From: Thermodesulfovibrionia bacterium
GTDB taxonomy: Bacteria > Nitrospirota > Thermodesulfovibrionia > JACRGW01
Reading direction: 5' to 3'
Length of the DNA: 62,128 bases
NCBI GenBank assembly: GCA_919902995.1
Contig: CAKKSD010000006.1
Span: 1 to 62,128, forward strand
The position numbers and the translations under genes are program-made. This document shows positions 54,576 through 62,128 of the stretch, piece by piece; the first letter of the stretch is position 1, and each line of letters starts with the position of its first letter. The notes below the pieces were generated by a model that was not told the DNA's origin, searched no databases, and was given only the letters and a program-made list of their open reading frames with translations.

Positions 54576-55858
54576 AGATAGCCTTTGCAACTCTTGGTTG
54601 TAAGACGAATCAATATGATACCTCACTTATGTGTGATGACTTGAGGGAAGAAAACGATATCATTCCCTTCGATCGAAAGGCAGATGTTTATATCATAAAC
54701 ACATGTACTGTTACCCATAAAGCTGATTATCAGTCCAGACAGCTTATAAGGAGGGCTATAAAAAATGGAAAGGATGCTAAGATAATAGTTACAGGTTGCT
54801 ATGCTGAGAGACAGACTGATGAGCTGAAGGCACTTGGAGTCCATGCGGTTATCGGGAACAAAGGGAAAAACCATATTTCTGAATATCTTAATAATATCCT
54901 TAGTTGTAAAACGGATTCGGTTTGTCATACTGATAACAAAACAATAAGATGTAAAGCTACCTTTAATACAGCGAGAACGAGGGCTTTCTTAAAAATCCAG
55001 GAAGGATGTAATTACAGTTGTTCATATTGCATAGTTCCAACAGTCAGGGGGCAGAGTCGGAGCGCATCTATCGTTAATGTATATGAAGAGGTTAAAACAC
55101 TAGTAGATACGGGATATAAAGAGGTTGTTCTTACCGGTATTCAACTCGGGGCTTACGGAAAAGACCTTAATCCTAAAACAGATATCGTAGAATTATTAGA
55201 AGAGTTATTAAAGAACGAAGGCCAGTTTCGTATAAGATTAAGTTCCATCGAACCTCACGATGTTACAACAAAATTAATAGAACTTATAAAATATAATCCA
55301 AAGATATGCAGACATCTTCATTTACCCCTTCAGAGTGGAGATGATGATATACTAAAAAAAATGGGGCGTAATTATACGTCTTCATATTACAAAGAACTCA
55401 TTATGACATTAGTCTCAGAGATACCTGAAATAGGATTAGGAACTGACATCATTATAGGTTTTCCTAACGAAAAAGAAACAAACCTCCAAAATACTTATAA
55501 TTTTCTAAATAATCTTCCTTTCAGTTATTTCCATATCTTTAGATTTTCTGAAAGACCTGGCACATCTATATATGGAATTAAAAATAATGTCTCTTTAGAA
55601 AAGATTAAAGAAAGAAGCAAAATCCTGAAATTATTGAACGAAAGAAAGAGTTTCTCTTTTAAAGAAAGGCATCTTGGAAAGGGTCTTAATGTAATAGTTG
55701 AAGATAAAATTGATTCTTCGGGATATTTAAGCGGATTGAGTGATAATTATATACGACTTCACATTAAAACTTTAGGCGATTTTGTAGGAAAAGTTATTAA
55801 TTTAAGAGTAAAAGGCTTTGAAGAAGGTATTTTAATAGGAGAAAAGATTAATACGTAA
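54572..55858 (+). CDS. mtaB: tRNA t6A methylthiotransferase MtaB
   Basis: 428 residues. Converts t6A37 to ms2t6A37. Cysteines of the first cluster in TLGCKTNQYDTS, NTCTVTHKADYQSRQ and VTGCYAER; radical-SAM cluster in QEGCNYSCSYCIVPTVRG. The CKTNQY and TVTHKAD forms distinguish MtaB from MiaB. Placing both methylthiotransferases in one coupled unit is a compact tRNA-modification operon. Confidence 0.94.
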   Translation: MKIAFATLGCKTNQYDTSLMCDDLREENDIIPFDRKADVYIINTCTVTHKADYQSRQLIRRAIKNGKDAKIIVTGCYAERQTDELKALGVHAVIGNKGKNHISEYLNNILSCKTDSVCHTDNKTIRCKATFNTARTRAFLKIQEGCNYSCSYCIVPTVRGQSRSASIVNVYEEVKTLVDTGYKEVVLTGIQLGAYGKDLNPKTDIVELLEELLKNEGQFRIRLSSIEPHDVTTKLIELIKYNPKICRHLHLPLQSGDDDILKKMGRNYTSSYYKELIMTLVSEIPEIGLGTDIIIGFPNEKETNLQNTYNFLNNLPFSYFHIFRFSERPGTSIYGIKNNVSLEKIKERSKILKLLNERKSFSFKERHLGKGLNVIVEDKIDSSGYLSGLSDNYIRLHIKTLGDFVGKVINLRVKGFEEGILIGEKINT

Positions 55859-55899
55859 GAAAATTGAATAACATGTTGATTTTATTAATAATATTAAGT

Positions 55900-55914
55900 G
55901 CCTAATTTTTAGGC
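55900..55914. terminator. Small hairpin between convergent genes
   Basis: GCCTAA-TTT-TTAGGC is a perfect 6-bp stem between the ends of mtaB and the minus-strand CCA-type gene. No T-run follows on either strand, so a terminator role is uncertain. Confidence 0.3.
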
Positions 55915-56036
55915 AAAATGCTCTTGGCTGTCTACAGAGAACAAACAAACTTAATTATAAACATATTTAGAAACAGTTTATAAACACTTTAGGTTGAAAA
56001 AATATAATGTCTGATAAGATATATTATGTTAAATTA

Positions 56037-57422
56037 TTATAATTCTCTTAAATATTCTATTGCTTCTTCTTTTGTCCTTATCTCCCCTAATAATTGGGCC
56101 TCTCTTATCATTTTCAACTTTTTTCCAACTTCAGGGCCTGCTTTTATTTTAAGTATCCTTATTATATCGTCACCTTTTAATATTGCCGGTGTTGTCTCAT
56201 CTTTAATTTTATATTTTTTATAATTTTCTAATACTTCAACGAGAAGGGCCTCTTTAATTCTGAGGTCTTCTTTCTTAAACCTCATACTTCTTATATCAGC
56301 TATTGAATGAACTGTAATATCTATAAGGTAATTATCTAATTCTCTAAAGTATCTGTAAAGACCTCTTTTATCATTAGGAAACTCTTTAACGAGATTTAGA
56401 GGTTTTGAATGTAATTTTACTATTGATTTTAGGTTTTCGGTTGTATTATTACTAAACTTAAGTCTTTCAGATATAGATTCTACGAGTTCAGCACCTACCC
56501 TTTCGTGATCGTTAAATGTATATTTACCTTCATGGTTTATTTCCCATGTAATAGGTTTTCCTATGTCGTGAAGGATTCCCCCTAACTTAAGTATAGAAAA
56601 GCGAGTTATTGTTGAAGAAATTTCTTCCTTAAGATGATTAACGACATATCCTGGAAGTTCTTGAAACAATATTTCTATTTTTTTAAGGACTTCCAGAGAG
56701 TGTTCATAGACATTAAGATAGTGAATTCCCTGCGGCGGGATATCTTTTGTCCGGGTAAGTTCAGGGAAAATTGCATCAAGAATGCCGGTCTTTGATGCAC
56801 CTAGGACATATATGAATGACTGCGGTGATCTGAGTAACAGGAACAACTCAGAGGATACCCTTTCTCCGGAAGCATTAGAAAGGAGATGGGAAGATTCAGT
56901 TATAAATTTTAATGTTTCTGTTTCGATATCCATTTTTAGCTCTGCACTGATTCTATATGCCCTTAAAAGACGGAGAGGGTCTTCCTGCAAATTCTCTTTC
57001 TTTACAGCTCTTATAACTCCACTTTTTATATCAGTAATTCCATTCAATGGGTCAATAATTCTTCTTGATGGTGACCACGCAATGGAATTGATCGTAAAAT
57101 CTCTTCTTTTGAGGTCCTCTTTAATCGGTTTCCCTGATGTTCCTGAAAAATCGAGAGTTCTATCATCAATAACAACTCTTGCCATATCCCTTTTTTTGTC
57201 AAGACCTACGAATGTGCCCTTAAGAAACCCTGCAACTCTTTTTGCAAAGTCCCATGCCCCATATCCTTCTAGAACGTAATCCCTGTCATTATTCTCTATT
57301 CCGACAATAAGATCTCTGATATAACCTCCCACCAGATAGATGGAAGATGAAGAATCTCTAATCAGCGTAAAAATATTTTTATTTATGGGATCTGATAGAA
57401 TTTTTTCTTCTAAATCTTTCAT
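56037..57422 (-). CDS. CCA-adding enzyme / poly(A) polymerase family nucleotidyltransferase with HD domain
   Basis: 461 residues. Class II tRNA nucleotidyltransferase core: YLVGGYIRDLIVG, the metal-binding NDRDYV, RRDFTINSIAW and the EDPLRLLRAYRISAEL block. An HD domain follows (KLGGILHDIGKPITWE, NDHERVGAELVES). It could add CCA, CC or A to tRNA 3' ends, or poly(A) to RNA; these cannot be told apart by eye. It is divergent from the deaminase gene, with only 46 bp between starts, so they share a promoter region. Confidence 0.9.
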   Translation of the reverse strand: MKDLEEKILSDPINKNIFTLIRDSSSSIYLVGGYIRDLIVGIENNDRDYVLEGYGAWDFAKRVAGFLKGTFVGLDKKRDMARVVIDDRTLDFSGTSGKPIKEDLKRRDFTINSIAWSPSRRIIDPLNGITDIKSGVIRAVKKENLQEDPLRLLRAYRISAELKMDIETETLKFITESSHLLSNASGERVSSELFLLLRSPQSFIYVLGASKTGILDAIFPELTRTKDIPPQGIHYLNVYEHSLEVLKKIEILFQELPGYVVNHLKEEISSTITRFSILKLGGILHDIGKPITWEINHEGKYTFNDHERVGAELVESISERLKFSNNTTENLKSIVKLHSKPLNLVKEFPNDKRGLYRYFRELDNYLIDITVHSIADIRSMRFKKEDLRIKEALLVEVLENYKKYKIKDETTPAILKGDDIIRILKIKAGPEVGKKLKMIREAQLLGEIRTKEEAIEYLREL

Positions 57423-57468
57423 AATGTTGACTTTAATGCCTCATAATGGTAGCATTTTAATTATAAGG

Positions 57469-58725
57469 ATGTCCAAAATTATATTATTTGCAGAGAAGCT
57501 TCTACCAATATCTTCTCCCCCAGTTGAAGGTTATGCCTTGATTATAGAAAAAGAGAATATAGTTGATGTTGAGGCTATATCATCTGCTGAAAAGAGAAAT
57601 CCCTATGCAAAAAGAATAAAGATTGAGAATGCTGTAATTATGCCTGGCCTTATAAATCTCCATACACATTTAGAACTATCGGGATTAAAAGGTAAGTTAT
57701 CTGAAAATATGGATTTCTTTGAATGGATAAAAGAATTGGTTAAGCAAAAGATGAAGATTACAAAAAGGGAATATTGGGATGGGGTACATATAGGGATGAA
57801 AGAGATGATAAGTACAGGTACAACAGCCATAGGAGAGATTACATCAGAATCAATAAGCCCTTACATAATAAATAGTTATGGGGTAAGAGGTAAAGTATTT
57901 TATGAGGTTGTATGGCCATCGGAATTTCTTGCCAGCTACATATGGTTTAAGAAGAAGAGGGAGTTTAAAAGGTTTAATGACAGCGAGCTTCTTCATGCAG
58001 GGATTTCTCCACATTCGTGTTATTCACTTTCTAAAGGGCTTCTAAAAAGGGTGAGTGAATATACTTTAAAGAATGAAATCAGCCTGTCTTCCCATATAAG
58101 CGAGACAGAGGAGGAAAGAAAATTTATCAAGGAGGGAAAAGGAGAAATAAAGGAATTTATGGAAGGTCTTGGGTTTAACTATCCCCTTCCCTTTTCCGCC
58201 GAGTCACCAATAAAATACTTTAAAAAACTCGGGCTGTTGCGAAAAAATTTCATTGCAGCACATGCAATATGGGTTGATAACTGTGATATAGAGATAATGA
58301 AAGAGTCTTCGATTTCTGTCGCCCACTGTCCTGTAAGCAATACTAACCTTAAAGTTGGTAAAGCGCCAGTTACCAGTTTTATAAAAGAAGGGATTAATGT
58401 AGGGTTGGGAACTGACAGTCTTGCGAGTAGCAACAGCCTTAATATGTGGGATGAAATGAGGATGGCATATAAACTTCACCGTGAGAACGGCATAACACCT
58501 TTTAATATCTTTAAGATGGCAACAATAAATGGGGCAAAGGCATTAGGGTTGGAAGAAAAGGTCGGAACTTTAGAGGTTGGGAAGAAGGCAGATATTATTG
58601 CTGTTAAAATGCCAGAAAGTTCAAGTGGTGATATATATTCTGATCTCATAAGAGAGACAAAGGGTGTTCATCTGACAATGGTATCAGGAAAAATCCTATA
58701 TCAGGAGGGAACGGGTTGGAATTAA
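57469..58725 (+). CDS. Amidohydrolase, probably aminofutalosine deaminase
   Basis: 418 residues from ATG 57469 (MSKIILFAEKLL); earlier in-frame ATGs at 57436 and before would overlap the divergent gene's promoter. Metal ligands: LINLHTHLELSG, a His in LSSHISETEEE, VAHCPVSNTNLK and GLGTDSLASSNSLNM. It belongs to the chlorohydrolase/SAH-MTA deaminase group. Directly followed by mqnE and mqnC, it very likely deaminates aminodeoxyfutalosine. A role as an MTA/SAH deaminase is the main alternative. Confidence 0.85.
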   Translation: MSKIILFAEKLLPISSPPVEGYALIIEKENIVDVEAISSAEKRNPYAKRIKIENAVIMPGLINLHTHLELSGLKGKLSENMDFFEWIKELVKQKMKITKREYWDGVHIGMKEMISTGTTAIGEITSESISPYIINSYGVRGKVFYEVVWPSEFLASYIWFKKKREFKRFNDSELLHAGISPHSCYSLSKGLLKRVSEYTLKNEISLSSHISETEEERKFIKEGKGEIKEFMEGLGFNYPLPFSAESPIKYFKKLGLLRKNFIAAHAIWVDNCDIEIMKESSISVAHCPVSNTNLKVGKAPVTSFIKEGINVGLGTDSLASSNSLNMWDEMRMAYKLHRENGITPFNIFKMATINGAKALGLEEKVGTLEVGKKADIIAVKMPESSSGDIYSDLIRETKGVHLTMVSGKILYQEGTGWN

Positions 58726-59789
58726 AAAGGATTGAAGAGAAGGTCAGATCAGGTGAGAGGATCAACAGGTCAGATGCGATGAATCTCTTTCGTTCCGATG
58801 ACCTTCTCTCTATTGGACATATTGCAGATTATGCAAAAAAGAGAAAGAGTGGAGACTATACCTATTTCATCATAAACCGCCATATAAACCCTACTAATAT
58901 ATGCATAAACCGATGTGCCCTCTGTGCCTTCAGCAAGGATAATAATGAAAATGGTTCATACAGTATGACAATAGATGAAATTATGGATTCTGCGAGGGAA
59001 ATTGAAAATGGTACTTCTGAGTTTCATATAGTAGGAGGCCTTAATCCTGAACTCGATCTTGATTACTATCTATGTTTAATTAAAGCACTAAAAAATGAGT
59101 TTCCCGATATACACATACAGGCATTTACAGCTGTAGAGATAGATTATCTTGCAGCTATATCTGACCTCACAGTGAAAGAGGTTCTTTCACTTCTTAAAGA
59201 GTCTGGACTGGGATCACTTCCTGGTGGAGGTGCTGAGATATTCAATAGTTCAGTAAGAAGGGCTATATGCGATAAGAAGATAAGCGGGGAGAGGTGGCTT
59301 GAGGTAATGGAGACTGCACACAGACTTGGACTTAGATCGAATGCAACGATACTCTACGGTCATATCGAAAGTTACGAGGATAGGGTTAACCACCTCGATA
59401 TACTCCGCAACCTCCAGGATAAAACCAGCGGTTTCCAGTCTTTTATTCCCCTAAGTTTTCATCCGACTAATACCAGAATAGAGAAGAAAGGACATACGAC
59501 AGGATTCGATGACCTCAAAACCCTTGCAATATCAAGAATATTCCTCGATAACTTCGACCATATAAAGGCATTTTGGATAATGCTCGGTGAAAAGATTGCC
59601 CAGGTCTCTTTGAATTTTGGCGTTGACGATATAGATGGGACAGTTGTGGAAGAAAAAATAACACATGCAGCAGGCGCCCAGACAGGAGAAGAAATGTCAA
59701 AGGAAGAGCTTATACATCTTATCAAAGAGGCAGGGAAAATTCCTGTAGAACGTGATACGCTTTATAATGTGAGAAAAGTTTATATGTAG
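58716..59789 (+). CDS. mqnE: Aminodeoxyfutalosine synthase MqnE
   Basis: 357 residues from TTG 58716, with AGGAGGG upstream, overlapping the previous stop. Radical SAM enzyme with C-x3-C-x2-C (CINRCALCAF). Other typical blocks: VGGLNPELDLDYY, QAFTAVEI, LPGGGAEIF and FIPLSFHPTNT. It joins the product of MqnA with SAM to give aminodeoxyfutalosine, the committed step of the futalosine menaquinone route. Confidence 0.93.
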   Translation: MELKRIEEKVRSGERINRSDAMNLFRSDDLLSIGHIADYAKKRKSGDYTYFIINRHINPTNICINRCALCAFSKDNNENGSYSMTIDEIMDSAREIENGTSEFHIVGGLNPELDLDYYLCLIKALKNEFPDIHIQAFTAVEIDYLAAISDLTVKEVLSLLKESGLGSLPGGGAEIFNSSVRRAICDKKISGERWLEVMETAHRLGLRSNATILYGHIESYEDRVNHLDILRNLQDKTSGFQSFIPLSFHPTNTRIEKKGHTTGFDDLKTLAISRIFLDNFDHIKAFWIMLGEKIAQVSLNFGVDDIDGTVVEEKITHAAGAQTGEEMSKEELIHLIKEAGKIPVERDTLYNVRKVYM

Positions 59790-59792
59790 AAG

Positions 59793-60935
59793 ATGATTGA
59801 GCGTAAAGTCAGGAGATCAAATAACCCCCTACCCTCATTTGCTAAGAGGTATCGTGGAGTGATTAAAGGATCTAATCTAACAAGGATAACTGAAGAAGAA
59901 GGGATTAATCTTTTAGAAAAATCTGACCTTCTCACACTCGGTGATATGGCGAACAGTATTCGGAAAAGGATTCATCCTGGGAAAAGGGTCACATTCGTAA
60001 TCGACAGGAATATAAATTACACAAATATATGCATAAACAGGTGCAGATTCTGCGCCTTCTACAGGAATGAGAATGATTCAGACGCATATATTCTCTCGAA
60101 TGATGAAATATTCCGAAAAATAGAAGAAATACTTGAACTTGGTGGAACACAGATTCTCCTGCAGGGTGGACTTCATCCTTCTTTGCCGATTGACTACTAT
60201 ACAGACCTTTTAAGATCGATAAAGAGAAGTTTCCCTGTACATATCCATGCCTTCTCCCCTCCTGAGATTATCCATTTCGCAAGACTTTCTGACCTGACAA
60301 TCAGGGAAGTACTCATGATACTTAAGGAGTCTGGACTTGATTCCATCCCTGGCGGTGGTGCTGAGATCCTTGTGGACAAGGTAAGAGGTATTATAAGCCC
60401 AAAGAAGATTAAAAGTGATGAATGGATTGAGATGATGGAGACAGCCCACGGTCTCGGTATTCCAAGCTCAGCTACAATGATGTTCGGAAGTGTCGAGAAG
60501 AAGGCAGATATAATTAAACACCTTTTCAGATTGAGAGAACTTCAGGACAGGACAGGAGGATTTACAGCCTTTATTCCATGGACATTCCAGCCATTAAATA
60601 CAGAGTTAAGAATCAAGAGTTCAGAGTTTGGAGTTAAGAATTTCACTACAACAGGCGTGGAGTATCTCAAGGTGCTTGCCCTGTCGAGGATAATCCTAAA
60701 TAATTTTAAAAATATACAGGTATCATGGGTCACGCAGGGGCCTAAAATGGCACAGGTTGCCTTGAAATTCGGGGCGAATGATTTCGGAAGCACCATGATA
60801 GAAGAAAATGTCGTTTCAGCAGCAGGGACTGCTTACAGGATGAGCAAAGAAGAGATAATAGAGATCATCAAAGACGCAGGGTATATACCGGCACAGAGGA
60901 ATACACTTTACGAGATAATCAGAGAATGGTCATAA
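59793..60935 (+). CDS. mqnC: Cyclic dehypoxanthinyl futalosine synthase MqnC
   Basis: 380 residues. Radical SAM signature CINRCRFCAFYR, then LLQGGLHPSLPIDYY, HAFSPPEI, IPGGGAEILVDKVR and FIPWTFQPLNTEL. It cyclises dehypoxanthine futalosine. After FQPLNTEL the usual short loop before TTGVEYLKVLALSR is lengthened by RIKSSEFGVKNF, encoded by a five-unit heptamer repeat. It is paralogous to mqnE and overlaps the next gene. Confidence 0.94.
   Translation: MIERKVRRSNNPLPSFAKRYRGVIKGSNLTRITEEEGINLLEKSDLLTLGDMANSIRKRIHPGKRVTFVIDRNINYTNICINRCRFCAFYRNENDSDAYILSNDEIFRKIEEILELGGTQILLQGGLHPSLPIDYYTDLLRSIKRSFPVHIHAFSPPEIIHFARLSDLTIREVLMILKESGLDSIPGGGAEILVDKVRGIISPKKIKSDEWIEMMETAHGLGIPSSATMMFGSVEKKADIIKHLFRLRELQDRTGGFTAFIPWTFQPLNTELRIKSSEFGVKNFTTTGVEYLKVLALSRIILNNFKNIQVSWVTQGPKMAQVALKFGANDFGSTMIEENVVSAAGTAYRMSKEEIIEIIKDAGYIPAQRNTLYEIIREWS
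60603..60637 (+). repeat. Heptamer tandem repeat in mqnC
   Basis: Units gagttaa / gaatcaa / gagttca / gagtttg / gagttaa, in frame in a loop of the enzyme. Confidence 0.8.
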
Positions 60936-61789
60936 GATTAGCAATCATAGGCGGTAGCGGGGCCTATGATTTTCCAAAGAAGGTTTTCGGGAGACTCAAA
61001 AGGTCGAAGATCATATCCACGCCCTTTGGTTCCGTGCCACTGCATATATTCGAAAATGAAGGATTCACTTACTGTTTTTTATTGAGGCATGGAGAAAAGG
61101 GATATAGCCTTACAGCGCCTTTTGTTAATTACAAGGCAAATATCTGGGCACTTAAAGAACTGGGAGCAGAGAGGATAATATCTTGGACAGGTCCCGGTGC
61201 AATCAATGAACGGTTCCATCCCGGTGATTATGTCATCCCTGATGATATTATTGATTTTACAAAGAACCGCCCAAACACATTCTATGACAATAGGGGGTTA
61301 GGCTTTATAAGACAGAATCCCGTTTTCTGTCCTGAGATCAGGGAAGCTCTGGAAAAACCAACAGGTCTTTCCGATATAAAGACACATAAGGGAGGCGTAT
61401 ATCTATGCACAGAAGGTCCACGACTCGAAACACCTGCCGAGATCAATTTCTTCAAAAAGATCGGCTCTGATATGGTCGGGATGACCCTTGTACCTGAGGT
61501 ATTTCTTGCGAGAGAACTTGAAATATGCTATGGGTCTTTATGTTACATTAGTAATTATGCAGAGGGAATAAAACCATTAAAATATGAAAAAGGAGTCCTC
61601 TTTGAGGGGACGCTTCCAGCACATATGAAGGAAAGTGTCTCATCGGCAATGAACGAAATACCATCTGTTATTATAAACACCATTAAAGAATTATCCGTAT
61701 ATAAAAGAGATTGCCCCTGTAAGGACTCGATGCTCAGGTATAAAGTGAGGGGTGATATTGACGTCGATTGGAGAAACTGGATAAAATAA
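60926..61789 (+). CDS. MTA phosphorylase-like nucleoside phosphorylase
   Basis: 287 residues. PNP/MTAP family: LAIIGGSGAYDF, FLLRHGEKGYSLTAPFVNYKANIWALKELGAERII (key pieces RHG, NYKANIWAL), YLCTEGPRLETPAEI and VGMTLVPEVFLARE. Family members cleave methylthioadenosine or methylthioinosine. Sitting as the last gene after the deaminase, mqnE and mqnC, with no MqnB hydrolase seen, it may cleave futalosine instead. Start ATG overlaps mqnC by 10 bp. Confidence 0.88.
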   Translation: MVIRLAIIGGSGAYDFPKKVFGRLKRSKIISTPFGSVPLHIFENEGFTYCFLLRHGEKGYSLTAPFVNYKANIWALKELGAERIISWTGPGAINERFHPGDYVIPDDIIDFTKNRPNTFYDNRGLGFIRQNPVFCPEIREALEKPTGLSDIKTHKGGVYLCTEGPRLETPAEINFFKKIGSDMVGMTLVPEVFLARELEICYGSLCYISNYAEGIKPLKYEKGVLFEGTLPAHMKESVSSAMNEIPSVIINTIKELSVYKRDCPCKDSMLRYKVRGDIDVDWRNWIK

Positions 61790-61828
61790 ATGTGACCACA
61801 ACGGATTCTAACATATTTTATAATCGCA

Positions 61829-61857
61829 TTTACGCTGAGCGTAGCGAAGGGTCTCAT
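61829..61857. repeat. Short repeat with hairpin between convergent genes
   Basis: TACGC-TGA-GCGTA core with a gcgaagggtctc tail, a pattern that looks like a further dispersed repeat family. It may serve as a bidirectional terminator between the phosphorylase gene and the prohibitin-like gene. Confidence 0.45.
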
Positions 61858-61914
61858 TATCATTAGGGTTAAAGAAAATGACTGATGTCAAAGAATTCAT
61901 CCGTGTAACTTCGG

Positions 61915-62128
61915 TTATCTCTTCTGTATATCACCTACGCCAATAAATGGCACAGCTCCCCCGCCTGTAACCTGGGGGAGTATGCCGTTCCATTTATCTA
62001 TAGCCTTGAGATTGGCCTCTATCTTTCTAAGCTCTATAAGGTCCGGTGAAATATTTGCCCTTTGCAGCCTCAAGGACTCTGCCTCTGCCCTGGCTGCTGT
62101 AATCTTCTGCTCTGCCTCTATCTTTATC
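61915..62128 (-). CDS. Prohibitin/SPFH-family protein, C-terminal part only
   Basis: The last 71 codons of a minus-strand gene that continues beyond the window. The sequence shows an Ala/Glu-rich helix (AEQKITAARAEAESLRLQ), then LRKIEANLKAIDKWNGILP and the ending GAVPFIGVGDIQKR. The IEKWDG-ILPQVTGG-PFI pattern is typical of bacterial prohibitin homologues, which are membrane-anchored scaffold proteins. It is convergent with the phosphorylase gene. Confidence 0.8.
   Translation of the reverse strand, partial: IKIEAEQKITAARAEAESLRLQRANISPDLIELRKIEANLKAIDKWNGILPQVTGGGAVPFIGVGDIQKR

Noticed and set aside
15694-60637. Tandem heptamers considered as CRISPR or phase-variation repeats
   Set aside because: There are no spacers and units are only 7 bp, so not CRISPR. 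Many arrays are degenerate, and frame-breaking copy changes would kill essential genes, so phase variation is unlikely for most.

Overview
This 62 kb window is an ordinary chromosomal segment of an anaerobic or microaerobic Gram-negative-type bacterium with a moderate-to-low G+C content. It shows no rRNA, tRNA, phage, insertion sequence or CRISPR array. The mix suggests Nitrospirota (Thermodesulfovibrionia-like) or a deep deltaproteobacterial lineage: futalosine-pathway menaquinone genes (mqnE, mqnC), an amidohydrolase-type aminofutalosine deaminase, QueH-type queuosine synthesis, a class 1B PyrD/PyrK pair, copper nitrite reductase, many c-di-GMP and chemosensory genes, and dispersed palindromic repeats of the 'gtcattcc...ggaatgac' kind. 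That assignment is inference from gene content only.

Layout. 0.4-8.1 kb, minus strand: a nitrogen-oxide module. It has copper nitrite reductase NirK, and a CuA-bearing heme-copper oxidase-like pair with two tiny membrane ORFs. The catalytic subunit keeps all histidine metal ligands but has Gln where O2 reductases have the cross-linked Tyr, so it is probably a nitric oxide reductase. A NarL-type regulator and a large Cache/HAMP/PAS kinase follow. 8.4-25.8 kb, plus strand: housekeeping genes. These are a nucleoside transporter, acylphosphatase, YjbQ, a putative nuclease, nifS/nifU, yebC, ruvCAB, queH, spoIID-like, queA, a SPOR protein, phoH, pgpH-like, ybeY, a DgkA-PAP2 fusion and ftsY. 26.1-39.8 kb: an alternative-function chemosensory operon (CheR-TPR, double CheW, two receptors, CheA-REC, CheB, REC-coiled coil), a hicBA pair, a kinase-less HAMP/PAS protein and a GAF-GAF-HD-GYP phosphodiesterase. 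39.9-40.7 kb: a nucleotidyltransferase/small basic protein pair that looks like a toxin-antitoxin cassette. 40.7-50.6 kb: a complete de novo UMP operon (pyrR-pyrB-pyrC-carA-carB-greA-pyrK-pyrD) with an elaborate leader. 50.6-62.1 kb: SAM hydrolase, diguanylate cyclase, miaB, mtaB, a CCA-adding-type enzyme, the menaquinone cluster and the end of a prohibitin-like gene.

Three signals stand out. First, the pyr leader combines a consensus promoter, a hairpin with a PyrR-type CNGNGA hexaloop whose lower stem holds a Shine-Dalgarno sequence, a 27-codon leader ORF reading straight through an intrinsic terminator, and pyrR. Second, short heptanucleotide tandem repeats, different in sequence but alike in period and copy number, lie in frame inside at least ten unrelated genes (cheA, cheB, pyrC, carA, carB, pyrK, mqnC and others), adding 7-residue-periodic peptides even within the [2Fe-2S] loop of PyrK. 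Third, NirK sits beside a Tyr-less heme-copper enzyme with an FNR/Dnr-like operator. All family assignments come from motifs read by eye; no database search was possible.
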